From Neobacillus sp. DY30 (GTDB lineage Bacteria > Bacillota > Bacilli > Bacillales > Cytobacillaceae), in NCBI RefSeq assembly GCF_030123065.1, contig NZ_CP126093.1, forward strand, positions 3,538,001-3,602,000: a DNA stretch of 64,000 nt, in the 5' to 3' direction. The notes under the pieces were generated by a model. That model did not search any database, was not told where the DNA came from, and worked only from the letters and a program-made list of their open reading frames with translations. A program made the translations under genes and the position numbers. Below are positions 17,486 through 28,500 of this stretch, piece by piece (position 1 is the stretch's first letter; each line of letters opens with the position of its first letter).

Positions 17486-18313
17486 ATGTCATTACTTAAA
17501 CCCGAGCAAATATTAGAATTATCAATTAAAAACGGAATTAAAAAGACAAGTTACCCATTCATAACAACAATACTCTTAGGGTTTCAGGCAGGTGCATTTA
17601 TTTCGTTAGGATTCCTGCTATATATCCGCGTTACTGCTCCGTTATCCGAGGGTTTATCCGGACTAAGCGCGATTTTAGGTGCCTCTGTCTTTCCAATTGG
17701 ACTGATTCTAACCTTAATAGCTGGCGGAGAACTTCTAACGGGAAATATGATGGTCGTTCCCTTAGCTAAATTTGCAAGTAAAATAAACACAAAACAAGTT
17801 TTCCTTAACTGGATGCTCATCACAATAAGCAATTTTCTTGGTGCTATTTTCGTTGCTTTTTTCTTCGGACATATCGTTGGGTTAACAGAAACAGGCACAT
17901 ACTTAGAGAGTACCATTCATATTGCTGAACATAAAATAAATGCTTCGTTTCTTCAAGCATTTGTCTCTGGTATAGGGTGTAACTGGCTTGTGGCAGCAGC
18001 TGTGTGGTTATCGTATGGCAGCGAGGACATGATTGGTAAAATTGCAGGAATTTGGTTCCCGACCATGGCTTTTGTTGCGATTGGATTCCAACATGTGGTT
18101 GCCAACATGTTTGTTATACCTGCAGCGATATTTGCTGGACACTTCACATGGATGGATTATTTAGGTAACTTTATTCCTGTTTTCTTAGGTAATGCAGTCG
18201 GCGGAGGACTTTTTATCGGAATGGCGTATTGGTTTGCTTACAAAAAGAAAGAATACACTGTCATTGAAGGGGCTAAAAATTCTGGACTATTAGATAAAAA
18301 AATTGGACTATAA
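17486..18313 (+). CDS. ywcJ: Formate/nitrite channel (FNT family, YwcJ-like)
   Basis: This 275-residue FNT protein has six membrane helices. It shows the FNT hallmarks GGELLTGNMMV (about residues 74-84) in the first half and SGIGCNWLVAAAVWLS plus QHVVANMFVIPAAI in the second half. It would conduct formate, nitrite or related monovalent anions across the cytoplasmic membrane under low oxygen. A Rex-like operator directly upstream supports derepression when NADH rises. The start is ATG 17486, preceded by GAAGGAAA. It ends with a terminator shared with the convergent prs-like gene. Confidence 0.9.
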   Translation: MSLLKPEQILELSIKNGIKKTSYPFITTILLGFQAGAFISLGFLLYIRVTAPLSEGLSGLSAILGASVFPIGLILTLIAGGELLTGNMMVVPLAKFASKINTKQVFLNWMLITISNFLGAIFVAFFFGHIVGLTETGTYLESTIHIAEHKINASFLQAFVSGIGCNWLVAAAVWLSYGSEDMIGKIAGIWFPTMAFVAIGFQHVVANMFVIPAAIFAGHFTWMDYLGNFIPVFLGNAVGGGLFIGMAYWFAYKKKEYTVIEGAKNSGLLDKKIGL

Positions 18314-18337
18314 TCATTTGGATTTTGAATTAGTAAA

Positions 18338-18361
18338 AGAGCCGTAATCAACACGGCTCTT
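18338..18361. terminator. Bidirectional terminator
   Basis: AAGAGCCGT / ACGGCTCTT stem between convergent genes. Confidence 0.75.
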
Positions 18362-18371
18362 GCTTGTTTAG

Positions 18372-19322
18372 CTATTCAAACAATGGACTTACTGCTCTTT
18401 CATTATGAATGCGGTCAATAGCCTCAGCTAGTAATGGGGCCACAGATAGCATCGTAATTTTATTTATTCTCTTTTCTTCAGTCTGCTCAATCGTGTTCGT
18501 GATTACTAATTCTTCAATCGCTGATGATTCAATTTTTTCAACAGCAGATTGTGAGAGAACAGCATGTGTACAGCAAGCATAAACTGTCTTTGCTCCATGC
18601 TCTACTAATGCTTTGGCTGCAAAAGTCTGGGTAGCTGCAGTATTAATTAAGTCATCAACAATAATCGCATTTTTCCCTTCAACATTTCCTATGATCTCCA
18701 AAACTTCAGAAACATTCGGTTCAGGTCGGCGTCGATCAATGAGGGCAATTGGGGCATTTAAGTATTTAGCCATTTTCCTCGCTCTTCCTACAGCACCGTT
18801 ATGTGGTGCAACGACAACCACATCCTCAAGTCCCTTTCTCTCAAAGTACTCTGATAAAATTGGCATTCCAATTAAATGATCTACAGGAATATCAAAAAAG
18901 CCCTGTACCTGCGGTGAATGAAAATCCATCGTTAGTATCCTGGTAGCACCTGACTTCTCAAGTAGATTCGCAATTAATTTGGCAGTTATTGGCTCGCGTG
19001 ATCTTGCTTTTCGATCCTGACGTGCATAGCTGTAATAGGGAATAACTACATTAATCATTTTTGCTGATGCCCTTTTTAACGCATCAATCATAATGAGCAG
19101 CTCCATAATATGGTCATTATTCGGGTGTGAAGTGGATTGAACGACATAAACATCGGAGCCGCGCACACTTTCTTCTATATTCACCTGAATCTCTCCGTCA
19201 CTAAATTGATTGACCGAGCTCCTCCCAACCTCACAACCTAAATGCTTAGCTATTTCCTTTGCCAAACTTTGATTTGAATTTAGTGCAAACAATTTAATCC
19301 CTTTTTTCAATTGATACGACAC
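18372..19322 (-). CDS. Ribose-phosphate pyrophosphokinase paralogue with altered substrate loops
   Basis: The 316-residue length and overall sequence fit class I PRPP synthetase (ribose 5-phosphate + ATP to PRPP + AMP). It keeps the ATP/flexible-loop [17 protein letters not shown] (96-112) and His135 before [13 protein letters not shown]. Two conserved sites differ. The usual DHGG(V)xRAR is HNGAVGRAR (174-182), and the ribose-phosphate loop DDxIDTAGT is DDLINTAAT (223-231), losing one Asp and one Gly. It is not next to glmU or pth as the housekeeping prs is. It may be a regulatory or weakly active paralogue. GTG start with GGGGGA upstream. Confidence 0.85.
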   Translation of the reverse strand: MSYQLKKGIKLFALNSNQSLAKEIAKHLGCEVGRSSVNQFSDGEIQVNIEESVRGSDVYVVQSTSHPNNDHIMELLIMIDALKRASAKMINVVIPYYSYARQDRKARSREPITAKLIANLLEKSGATRILTMDFHSPQVQGFFDIPVDHLIGMPILSEYFERKGLEDVVVVAPHNGAVGRARKMAKYLNAPIALIDRRRPEPNVSEVLEIIGNVEGKNAIIVDDLINTAATQTFAAKALVEHGAKTVYACCTHAVLSQSAVEKIESSAIEELVITNTIEQTEEKRINKITMLSVAPLLAEAIDRIHNERAVSPLFE

Positions 19323-19530
19323 TTTATGTCCCCCATGCTCTTGTTTTTTACAATTCCTTAACGCCTCATTTACTTATTTTACATGAAATGAAGTCATTAG
19401 AAAAATATTTCATCTAAGAACCCCAGAACTTATCGCTAGTTTACCAAAATATTCATTTAAAAGGACAAATCCTAGTTAGCTGCCACATTTATATTTCATA
19501 TAAACGACCAATAATCCGTCAATTTTAAAA

Positions 19531-19567
19531 AAATAGCTTAGTGTGAACTCTTTACACTAAGCTATTT
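19531..19567. terminator. Terminator of the tubulin/vWA operon
   Basis: A perfect 14-bp stem (AAATAGCTTAGTGT and its complement) with A and T runs, immediately after the last operon gene. Confidence 0.85.
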
Positions 19568-19575
19568 CTATCTAG

Positions 19576-22500
19576 TTACATGCCAGCCTCATCAGGTACA
19601 TACAAGTCAAATGGAGTAGCATTGTATGGGAGTATTGATAATTTTTCTACTATAAGTCGGTAACCCCTGCCATAAGGGTCTTGTCGGTTTTCAAGTTGTT
19701 CTTTGAGCATGTTCGCGTATGCCACTTCTCCGATTTGGGTCATCATGTGGACCTCTACCCATGAGGCAAATCCCTCAAGTTCTTCGAGTTGCAGTTGGTC
19801 CACTTGTAAATTCTCAAATTGCCAAATATGGGTTAATTCATGCGCTAAGGTAGAAAGAGTATTAATTCTCGGTGACCCGTTTTCAACTAATACACTGAGT
19901 ATGCCATCACTATCCATGCTGGCCTTACCGGTTAAACGAGGATTCCCCGCTTCAGGAATGAAAGGTAAACCGCTCATTTTATGAATTTCCGCTGTACTTA
20001 TCACGGATAACACTATATCTTCAGGTAAGTTTACTAAATATACATCTTTAAAAAATTGACGAACTTCTCGATAAAGCGGCTCTACTGCCATGACATGGTC
20101 GATTGCAGATTCATTACAAGTTAAGCATCGTTGTCTGCCATCATTGAGTTGATGGATATTTGCTGCCGTAACATTTCTTCCACAAAACACACATTGCATT
20201 TCACTTGTGCTGATGTTTACGATTTCTCCATCACCCATACGTCCAAGATATTTTGTTCGAACTTCCCTTAGTTTCTTCTTCGTTAACAACTTATCTAATA
20301 GCGCTAACGTTTCGTTTAAGGCAAGTTCAGCAGGATACTGGTCGTATCCAAAGTTTAGATAGTCACTCTTCCCGTTACTTTCATTTACTAACCAAAACAA
20401 GTAGTCATTTAAAATATCAAAGATTTTATCCCAATGATCACCTATCACTTCTAACATACCCAGATGGACAGGAGAATCCTCAATCATGTATAGCGTAATC
20501 TGCCCTTCTTCCTCTTTAGCACCATCATCTATTTGTAGAGACGTTGTAATCAATTGTAAATGTTTAGACTGTGAATCTTTCAAGTTAAAGAATGCTTCAT
20601 CCAACTTAGCACACACCTTCACTAAATGGTGTGAATCCGGAAATAAGGTTACAAACAACTCATTCAATAAGAGAGATAGCGTAAATTTAATTTTTGCAGT
20701 ATTTTCAAAATGCCCCTCATTGGAACGAATCTCAAGGCATAAAATATGACCGTTTTCATAATGCCTTGTTATTTGTTCTTCTTGATGATAGGAATGAACC
20801 TTCATCAATTTCAGATTCTGCATTTGACTTAATTCTGCATAGCCGCTTGTGTTTATCCTTAAATCGGCCTGCATGGCTCTAATAGAGACATCAAATTGTT
20901 CAATTGAAATAGTTTTCCATTTAAAATTGCGTTCTTCTGACATCTTACTTACTCTATATTCCATAATAGGACGGTAATATTTTTGCCCAATTATGTGTTC
21001 AAAGGTGACCTCCACTATTCCACGCTCGACATCTACTTTATCGATTTTATAAAGTTCACCCTTAAATGAATGGTATTGACCAGGCAGGTATTGTTGATAG
21101 AGGTGACCTTCAAAAATCTCAGTAAGACACTTTTCGTTATGCTTAATCTGAATGAAACGGAACCTTTGTGGTACTATCTTTTCTTTAGCTGTATATGGAA
21201 TCTTATATCGTGTTTTCTTCACAAAATCCTTTTTGGATCGATCAAAGGTTACAAATTCCTCTGATTCAATACTGTAACGGTATGCTAATTTAGGGCCAAA
21301 AGCGGTCGAGAACAACTCATGAACACCTTCGACAATCGAGCGGTAAGAATAAATTTTTGCTCTACTTAAATAGCTCTCTATTTCCTCTTCCATGATATAA
21401 AAATGGCATAATCGCTCTAATAAACTATAAGCAATGCTCCAAAGTGATTGAGTTAAGCGTGGAGCTAAAGGAGCAATGGATCGATTGTTACTCATATAGA
21501 AATCCAACTGATCTGCTAAGTAATCTCGGAGTAAATAAGGAGGGCTGACGATGTGAAGGAAGGAAGCTGCTTTGCCGGTTCCTTTCCACAAATTTAAATG
21601 CCTCACTAAATTGTGCTGATCATCTCGTATGAGTAGAAGTGTGAAATCATCATTCGGCATGGTAAGGTTACTGCCCTGGACCTGAACCATTTTTGCCATT
21701 TGATCCAATGTTTCTAAATCAAAACCAAAATCAAATAACGCCTTCTTCATATCCATGATTTCTTGAATGCTTTCATTTACATGGGTGTTTTGCTGGTTGA
21801 CGAAGTGAATTGGTTCAATATTTGCCATTAAAGCTGGCAAGGATAAGACTACTTCCGCTTCTAATTGACGATGCGAAATTTTTGGCAGGATCTTATGTTG
21901 AAACCATTTTTCACCTTCATTTTTCCAAACCATATAGTATAGGTTTTTACTGGTGCTGAATGAAGCAGCGATATCTCTAGGCTCACATTGCAAAAGTGAT
22001 CGGACCGTATGTTCTAATCCTTCATACCATTCTGTTATAATGATATATTGTGGCTTTTTTCCAAGCAGCTCCCTAACATTTTGGTTAAAAGTATGGATGA
22101 TGGCAGAATAGTTTGGTATCAGCTTTTCTGCTTGTAACAAAAATATACCTTCCAACAGTTTTGTATTTTCTAACTGACGCATGTAATGCAAAAATCGTTT
22201 CTCTTTCAACATATCTGGCGAAACAATTAGTACATCTGAATTTATATTTTGTTCGAGCGCATCTATATAGGTGCTAATTCTCCATAACTGGTCCACTCCG
22301 GACACTTCTCTAATTCCATTTGACAACCATGCTGCGGCTTCTGCTGCCGCACCTTGACTGTGAGCAATGATCAGTATCTTTTTATTTTTAGCTAACAAAT
22401 GATACAACGCCGGAAAAAAATAGAAAGAGAAATCGTTGTAATTGATATCTTCTATAATCACATCATGTTCTTGTATGATCTCTGACATCATCGTTGTATA

Positions 22501-23412
22501 GCTTTCATCGATGATGATATTCTTCTTTTTTAAATCTTCGCAAATAGATTGAATAATCAACTGATGTTCAGGGTCTTGCGAGAGATTCTCATAGGCGAAA
22601 TGGTTTTTTCGATGATGAAAATGCTCACTTTCCCTTACAATCCCAGCAGCCAGCAAGCGGTCTTCCCATAATTCCTTGTATTGCTCAAATAATTCCTCAT
22701 AGGTTGTTAGTCTTCTAGAGATGGCATTATCACCAGTAATAACACCTTCACTATAAGGAAACTTTGTACCATTTAAAAACCACGCAATTTCCATTAAAAG
22801 AACAAAGGAGATAACAGGATAAGCAGGCATGTACGTAATAATCGAAAGTTCGTATATATTGGCTATAATAAGAAGCACCAGAAGAAGCAGAGGGAATATA
22901 GCTGCTAACTTGAAAAAGACAGACAGATAGGTCCACTCCTTTTTCAAATAGATTTTTCCCCGGTTTTTAACATAAACGAACGAAACGGCCCCTTGCTCGA
23001 TTAGCTTTGTTTTCGATCGGTCCACGAGTTCTGTAGGATAAAAAATTGAACCCATCTTTTTTACTAGTTTCACCATGGGTTTCAATAAGCGCTTATTTTC
23101 AAGAGTATTATAAGGCAAACTTCCGGCGATTTTCCAACACCATTTTACACTCAATACTGTGAACAAAATCGTTATATTTATCAACAGTTGGATATTTGAC
23201 AATAGAGAAGGCATTCTTTCCGTAAGAAACTCTTCGTAAATACCCGTAACCCATTTATCAAGAAACAGCCAAGATAAACAAATAAATAATGCCACTAGCG
23301 GAAAGACAAGTTGTTTATAGCGCTGTTCCTGAGTAAAGTTGGCCGTATAGAGAAGAGTAATGCTAATACCAAAGACGACAAAACTTAATAATAGTTCAAG
23401 GTATACGTTCAT
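19576..23412 (-). CDS. Membrane-anchored degenerate helicase-like protein fused to a DA1-like zinc peptidase
   Basis: 1278 residues. Hydrophobic helices at about 5-24, 34-52, 70-90, 164-185 and 195-212 anchor the N-terminus. The long cytoplasmic part contains IIAHSQGAAAEAA (348-360) where a P-loop would be expected, VLIVSPDML (394-402), and YLPGQYHSFKGELYKIDKVD (775-794). The last resembles the beta domain of MrfA/YprA-type helicases, but no GxGKT or DExH is present. CVFC (1074-1077) and CLTC (1096-1099) form a likely zinc knuckle. HELTHIWQ (1191-1198), followed by an ELEG segment, matches the HExxH peptidase of DA1-like proteins, which also follows a LIM-type finger. It overlaps the previous gene by 4 bases. 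Function unknown. Confidence 0.75.
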   Translation of the reverse strand: MNVYLELLLSFVVFGISITLLYTANFTQEQRYKQLVFPLVALFICLSWLFLDKWVTGIYEEFLTERMPSLLSNIQLLINITILFTVLSVKWCWKIAGSLPYNTLENKRLLKPMVKLVKKMGSIFYPTELVDRSKTKLIEQGAVSFVYVKNRGKIYLKKEWTYLSVFFKLAAIFPLLLLVLLIIANIYELSIITYMPAYPVISFVLLMEIAWFLNGTKFPYSEGVITGDNAISRRLTTYEELFEQYKELWEDRLLAAGIVRESEHFHHRKNHFAYENLSQDPEHQLIIQSICEDLKKKNIIIDESYTTMMSEIIQEHDVIIEDINYNDFSFYFFPALYHLLAKNKKILIIAHSQGAAAEAAAWLSNGIREVSGVDQLWRISTYIDALEQNINSDVLIVSPDMLKEKRFLHYMRQLENTKLLEGIFLLQAEKLIPNYSAIIHTFNQNVRELLGKKPQYIIITEWYEGLEHTVRSLLQCEPRDIAASFSTSKNLYYMVWKNEGEKWFQHKILPKISHRQLEAEVVLSLPALMANIEPIHFVNQQNTHVNESIQEIMDMKKALFDFGFDLETLDQMAKMVQVQGSNLTMPNDDFTLLLIRDDQHNLVRHLNLWKGTGKAASFLHIVSPPYLLRDYLADQLDFYMSNNRSIAPLAPRLTQSLWSIAYSLLERLCHFYIMEEEIESYLSRAKIYSYRSIVEGVHELFSTAFGPKLAYRYSIESEEFVTFDRSKKDFVKKTRYKIPYTAKEKIVPQRFRFIQIKHNEKCLTEIFEGHLYQQYLPGQYHSFKGELYKIDKVDVERGIVEVTFEHIIGQKYYRPIMEYRVSKMSEERNFKWKTISIEQFDVSIRAMQADLRINTSGYAELSQMQNLKLMKVHSYHQEEQITRHYENGHILCLEIRSNEGHFENTAKIKFTLSLLLNELFVTLFPDSHHLVKVCAKLDEAFFNLKDSQSKHLQLITTSLQIDDGAKEEEGQITLYMIEDSPVHLGMLEVIGDHWDKIFDILNDYLFWLVNESNGKSDYLNFGYDQYPAELALNETLALLDKLLTKKKLREVRTKYLGRMGDGEIVNISTSEMQCVFCGRNVTAANIHQLNDGRQRCLTCNESAIDHVMAVEPLYREVRQFFKDVYLVNLPEDIVLSVISTAEIHKMSGLPFIPEAGNPRLTGKASMDSDGILSVLVENGSPRINTLSTLAHELTHIWQFENLQVDQLQLEELEGFASWVEVHMMTQIGEVAYANMLKEQLENRQDPYGRGYRLIVEKLSILPYNATPFDLYVPDEAGM

Positions 23413-25574
23413 AGTTTATACACCTTATCTTCTTGGATTCGGATTTGGTCAAGTTCATGAAAATAGGTTGATGGATATTGTTCGATGGCACTGCCGAGAT
23501 ACACTTCAATCCTATGTCCGTTTACCACCTGTACCCCTAGCTGTTGAAATGGGGAATAAATAGGATTTTCGATGACACTCTTTTCAAATTTGATTCCTGG
23601 TACTCGAATCTCGTGTGTAGAAGGAAATGGTTCATTATTCATCTGGAGGATATGAAGCAATCGATTCGTCATCTGAACAAATTCGTCTAATTTGATAAGG
23701 TGGTAGCGGTAGCGCAGATTCTGTACCTTCTTCTCTTCTCCGAGCTGCGATAATTTTTCGAGATATTTTCGTAATGAAAAAAGTTTGAATAGATGGTTTA
23801 AATAGTCATTATATTTGTGCTGGGCTTCGACTTGCATTTGATAAATATTCTCGGTATATTCATAGGTTTTTTCTTGAAACTTCCAAATGTGATAATAGGA
23901 GTTTCGTTTGGTAAAAAAATACCCGCAATACGTTACAAAAAGCGTGATAACAAAACAAATACCGTAAACATAGGCTGGTACCTCAGCTGCGTCATTAGAC
24001 CCCAACATTTGCAAAAAAGGAATGATAAGAATCATAAAAATCAACATACTCATCATCAGGTACTGCCGCTGATTTGGCAGTAACTGGAGAAGAAAGTGCA
24101 TTTGATTTTTCGCATGTGTCACAAAACTTTTCCATTTAGAAAGAGCTTCTGATATTCCAGGGGCTGAATCGATGACTTCTCTTTGCACCACTCCGATTTG
24201 TTGAAGGATGTCCTGCTTATAGTCATTAATCTCAATCGCTTCTTCCTCTTCCAGAAAATCATTTCTTCTTTTTAACACATTCAATTTTTTTATCGCTTCT
24301 CTGGATTTTTTTAGCAGTTCATTTTCGCGATCAATGAGAATGGTTTCCGCTTTATAAAGCTGATCCTGCCATTGATCAAAGAATTGATAAGTAATTTTCG
24401 AACCCTTTGGCAATGGTTGTTGAACATCTCTTCTCCTTTCAATGCTTGATGCCGTATAAGGGGAAAAATCATCTTCTCGGAATCGATTGGTATGATACTG
24501 GTTTTGCAGCAATAGTTGATCCTCTAATTGCCTTTTTGCTATTAGCAAACTGATAAAATAATGATTAAGTAATGTTTCCAGCCCCTCATTTTTTAATGAA
24601 ATCTGTATCACACTGGTACTTCCCTTATCCAGCCGTTCAATTAGTTTCGGGTGATGGCTGATTGTTAGGAGAAAATAGGTCAGTTCCAAATAACCTTTCA
24701 TTCGCTCACGGTGAGAACTTTGCACGATTTCCTGACGAATCAAGCGAATATCACCGATTTCACTTTGGATACCCATATGAAACTTCAAACTGCTTGAAAG
24801 CTCCCTTGAAGGCGTAAAATGCGTTAAGGAAGGAGTTAGTGGAAGGGTGCATATTTGCTTAATCTTTTTCTCAAAATCCTCCATAACAATATCTAGCTGG
24901 TCCTTGGTCATCCATTCATCATGACTCATCTTTTCTCGACGTAACAACAAAAGATCTTTTTTTCTATCAATCTTTTTAGCTAAGCAGGTGGTAACCCGCT
25001 CACATCTCATCTCTAAAGCCTCCATGAACTCTGTACCAGGCTGGTCTAAGATAATATCTTGAAGTTGAATGGGTTCCCCCCATTCTTCATCGAGTTGATT
25101 AATTTCCTCCTCACAGAAGGCATTACCCACAATTGGCCACTTATTACTTTTCAGCAGATAGCCATAATGGTCAAGTTCCCAATAGCGTTTTAAGCCTTCC
25201 TCTATTGGTACATAATTAGAAGTTCTCTTGATCATGTCAACTAATTGGACAATGCTTTGAGTTGGATAGAATCCCTTGTCCTTTAAAGGGTCAAGAAGCT
25301 CTCTTCTTATTTCCAAAAGATGCGTTGTAAGCCGTAACCGTCTATTAAGCTCATCATCTAAGTTCAATAGAATAATCAACTGCCAATCCTTAATGCGATG
25401 ACGATCGAGATGTTCAATCATTCGTTCAACTAACGATAAAAAAAGAGGATTAGAGGCCGGGGCCTCCTCCCAGTAAAACGTTAATTCGTTACTATTCTGC
25501 AATTTATAAAAGAATGGCTCGACTAAATGCCAGTCCTCATATTTTTTGCCAAAATGAATTACAATCGAGTGCAT
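23409..25574 (-). CDS. Coiled-coil protein with two membrane segments, third gene of the tubulin/vWA operon
   Basis: 721 residues; I recognise no named family. Residues 1-400 are soluble and helical, with charged segments. A coiled coil is likely at about 405-465. Two membrane helices lie at 506-525 and 535-555, followed by a second coiled-coil stretch (about 565-625) and a small beta-rich C-terminal domain. The topology suggests both large parts are cytoplasmic, joined by a short hairpin in the membrane. This could tether the tubulin-like filament to the membrane. GTG 25577 and ATG 25574 are both near AAGGAG. The gene is 24 bases from the tubulin-like gene and overlaps the next by ATGA. Confidence 0.75.
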   Translation of the reverse strand: MHSIVIHFGKKYEDWHLVEPFFYKLQNSNELTFYWEEAPASNPLFLSLVERMIEHLDRHRIKDWQLIILLNLDDELNRRLRLTTHLLEIRRELLDPLKDKGFYPTQSIVQLVDMIKRTSNYVPIEEGLKRYWELDHYGYLLKSNKWPIVGNAFCEEEINQLDEEWGEPIQLQDIILDQPGTEFMEALEMRCERVTTCLAKKIDRKKDLLLLRREKMSHDEWMTKDQLDIVMEDFEKKIKQICTLPLTPSLTHFTPSRELSSSLKFHMGIQSEIGDIRLIRQEIVQSSHRERMKGYLELTYFLLTISHHPKLIERLDKGSTSVIQISLKNEGLETLLNHYFISLLIAKRQLEDQLLLQNQYHTNRFREDDFSPYTASSIERRRDVQQPLPKGSKITYQFFDQWQDQLYKAETILIDRENELLKKSREAIKKLNVLKRRNDFLEEEEAIEINDYKQDILQQIGVVQREVIDSAPGISEALSKWKSFVTHAKNQMHFLLQLLPNQRQYLMMSMLIFMILIIPFLQMLGSNDAAEVPAYVYGICFVITLFVTYCGYFFTKRNSYYHIWKFQEKTYEYTENIYQMQVEAQHKYNDYLNHLFKLFSLRKYLEKLSQLGEEKKVQNLRYRYHLIKLDEFVQMTNRLLHILQMNNEPFPSTHEIRVPGIKFEKSVIENPIYSPFQQLGVQVVNGHRIEVYLGSAIEQYPSTYFHELDQIRIQEDKVYKL

Positions 25575-25598
25575 CACTGATCACTCCTTTTACAAAAG

Positions 25599-28500
25599 CT
25601 ATACTAAAACTCGTTCTTGATTTAGTGAGTTAAGTTTATTATTAATATCATTCAACCACTTGTGATATTCTTCTGAATCCTGTGGTGTTCTTTGTCTGAC
25701 CTCAGATTCCTTCCAAAGTTGGTAAATCAAATTAGCAGCATCCCGTTTTGCCGACTCCGACCTCTTTACCTTTTTAAAGTATTCACAAATCTCGGTTAAC
25801 AGACACTGTCGCAGACGGTCTGCTCTCTCTGTTAAGGAAGGATTGGAGATAAACTCTTGGTCATAAGCCAGCACCAAATCTAAGATATTACGAATTCCAG
25901 CTTTTCTTACTCTCGAAATTTCTATGGCTCCTTTAATAAAATCATGTTCATCTATGTTTCGGTTGTTTCTGATTTGAGTTTCTTGAGTTTCTTGGAATCT
26001 TTCTAGAATTTCATCATAGATAACAGGATTATGAGGCAGTGCTTCATGAAGTAAGTGGGTATCTTCTTCTACCTTTTCTCCAAATTTCAGTAATAATTTT
26101 GTTCCTTGGTTTCCACTATATTGATAGACTCTTTTTCCGTCAGAGTTGACTAACTGAAGCCAGCCATAGATGACCCCGAGCAATAACGCCCGATCCGTTC
26201 GATTGGTCTCAAGCTCTGCACGTTCCGGATTTAAGTCAGGCATATACGCAGGGAGATGCCAATTTCGGTCCAAATGCGGTGTAATGGTTCGATTTTCATC
26301 CTCATTGAGTTTACTCACTAAACGATGATACGCCTCATAATAAACACCTGGCGGTTTCCCATTTTTCCCTGCTGAAAATTTGGTAAAGTCACTGACTGAT
26401 AATCCATAATGGGCACGGTAGCAAACAATTTCATTGCGCTTAAACGCATCATCGACAATTTGTTTTTCGTTAAATAATTCATTTTGCAGCTGCTCCGAGA
26501 GCAGGTTAAAACTTTCCGGATGGAGTCCCCAATATTTCAAACTGCGATAATCATTTGTAATCGGAACATATGGCTGTGCCAGTTCTTCGATGGCCTTCAT
26601 TCTTTTATACAGATAATCATCTGGGTCCATCCCCAATCGTCCAGCCTCTATTCTGATTGCTTGGGTAATCGTTAAATCTAATTTATCATGTTGCTTACTC
26701 GCCAATTCCTTCCGGCAAAAGTTTAAAACATTCTCTCTAAAAAATACTTCAACTTTGGTTTCTCTATAAAACTCCTCAGCCCCGCGGTTGTTTTTCCGCT
26801 CAATAAACCGGTTATAAAGACTTTGATAAATTTTCTGAGATATGCTATCTGGCAAGAACCCATGATCAACCGATTGGCGAATCCGTTCCCAGGTTTGCTC
26901 CAGCATTTCCTTGTTTGCTAGAACATATCTTTTCGTCGGGTCACTCACTCCATCAAACTTCCTCGCTAATTGATTTATTTCCATTAGAAGGGTTTCTCTT
27001 GTTTCAATTAAATGATCAAAGAATCTTTGCCAATCCTCGATCATTTCCTTGATCGATTGATTAAGAGCGGAAAGAACAAGTTCTAACAACATGGAGTATT
27101 TATAGCGATTAAGGGTACTCAGCTGATGTGTCGCCTTTTCCATATATTCTTCAATGAAATCTTTAAATTGATTTCGAAATACACTCGAAATGAAACCTTG
27201 TTTTAACGCTTTATCCACTCGGCGAACCGCATCATCCACGTCACCATCATTACGATCTAAATCATAAATGTCTTGGTAGCGGTCAATCTGTTCTTTAAAT
27301 CTACGATTCTCCTCTTTTAATTGCGCTATTCTCTTTATAAGTTTATTGTGAATACTGTAGAGTAGATAACGCACCCCAACAGGATGTATGGGTGTATCTT
27401 TTTTTAGTATCCATGTATTTAGCTGGTACCTGCTGCCATTACCGCCAGCCGGTGAATGATAATCACAGTCAATAACTTGGTAGACAATGAAATGACTATA
27501 CTCATTAATTTTCTTGTTAATTTCTTTGGCATAGTCTTCTAGGGCTGATTCCATTCGATTAATTTCTTGTTTCGCTCGATCCTTTATCTTTAGTTTTCCT
27601 CCATCTAGCACACAATGATCTTCATAATCCTCTTTTAATTCCACATCATCTCTCAGCACTTTTCTGGCATATTCCTCTATCTCAGTCAAGAAAATATCAG
27701 CTTTTGAAGCTCCTTTTTTACCCTTATCCTCCATTTCATGAACTTGAAAATCAAGTTGACGGAAAAAAGGGTTCGGTTTTTCTTGGTCATTCACCATCTG
27801 CTCAAAGTATTTAACATAAAGCTCTCTTATCTTTGGTTTTTCATGATGAATCCCATTTCTTAAGTCATCGTCATGTCGCTTCTTTTCATCATTAAATAAC
27901 TGATCCAGCCGAAGCCAAGAGTCATCTAAACCACTAACAGACCAATTTAGCGCACAATATTCAACAATCTCTTCATATGGATACGTTAACGAAGCTACAC
28001 CTGCACCACAGTACCGTGCTTGGCCGTTTGATTCGACCAAACTTCTTATTTGGTTATCTTCCTGAGAGAAGCTTCTTGCTGAGATCGGGCTAAAGAGCTG
28101 CAGATAAACGGATCGTGCCACCTGGTCCATATACTCTGAGACATTGGTCAAATGCTGCCCTTTTGTATTTTCATAATCAAACAGAAAGCAAAAATCGTAG
28201 GGAAGATGTTTATCGGTAATCGCATGTGCGGTTCTGCCCTCTAAATCAATTTGATTCGGTCGGTACTCGAGCTCAATCGTGACATTTTGTTTATGATTAC
28301 CTGAAGCGCTTAGTGTAATAGCGTTCAGTTCTTTTAAGCTCGCGTAGCCATTTCCTTGAACCGCTTCCCACTCCGTTTGATCTAACGTATTACTTCTAAC
28401 TAAAATATCTGGTAGAAGAAAAACACCTCGAATGAGCACACTTTCCGAGTTTAACTTTCGCTCGAGCATTTCACGCAGATAAAGAGCGATTTGAAGAAAA

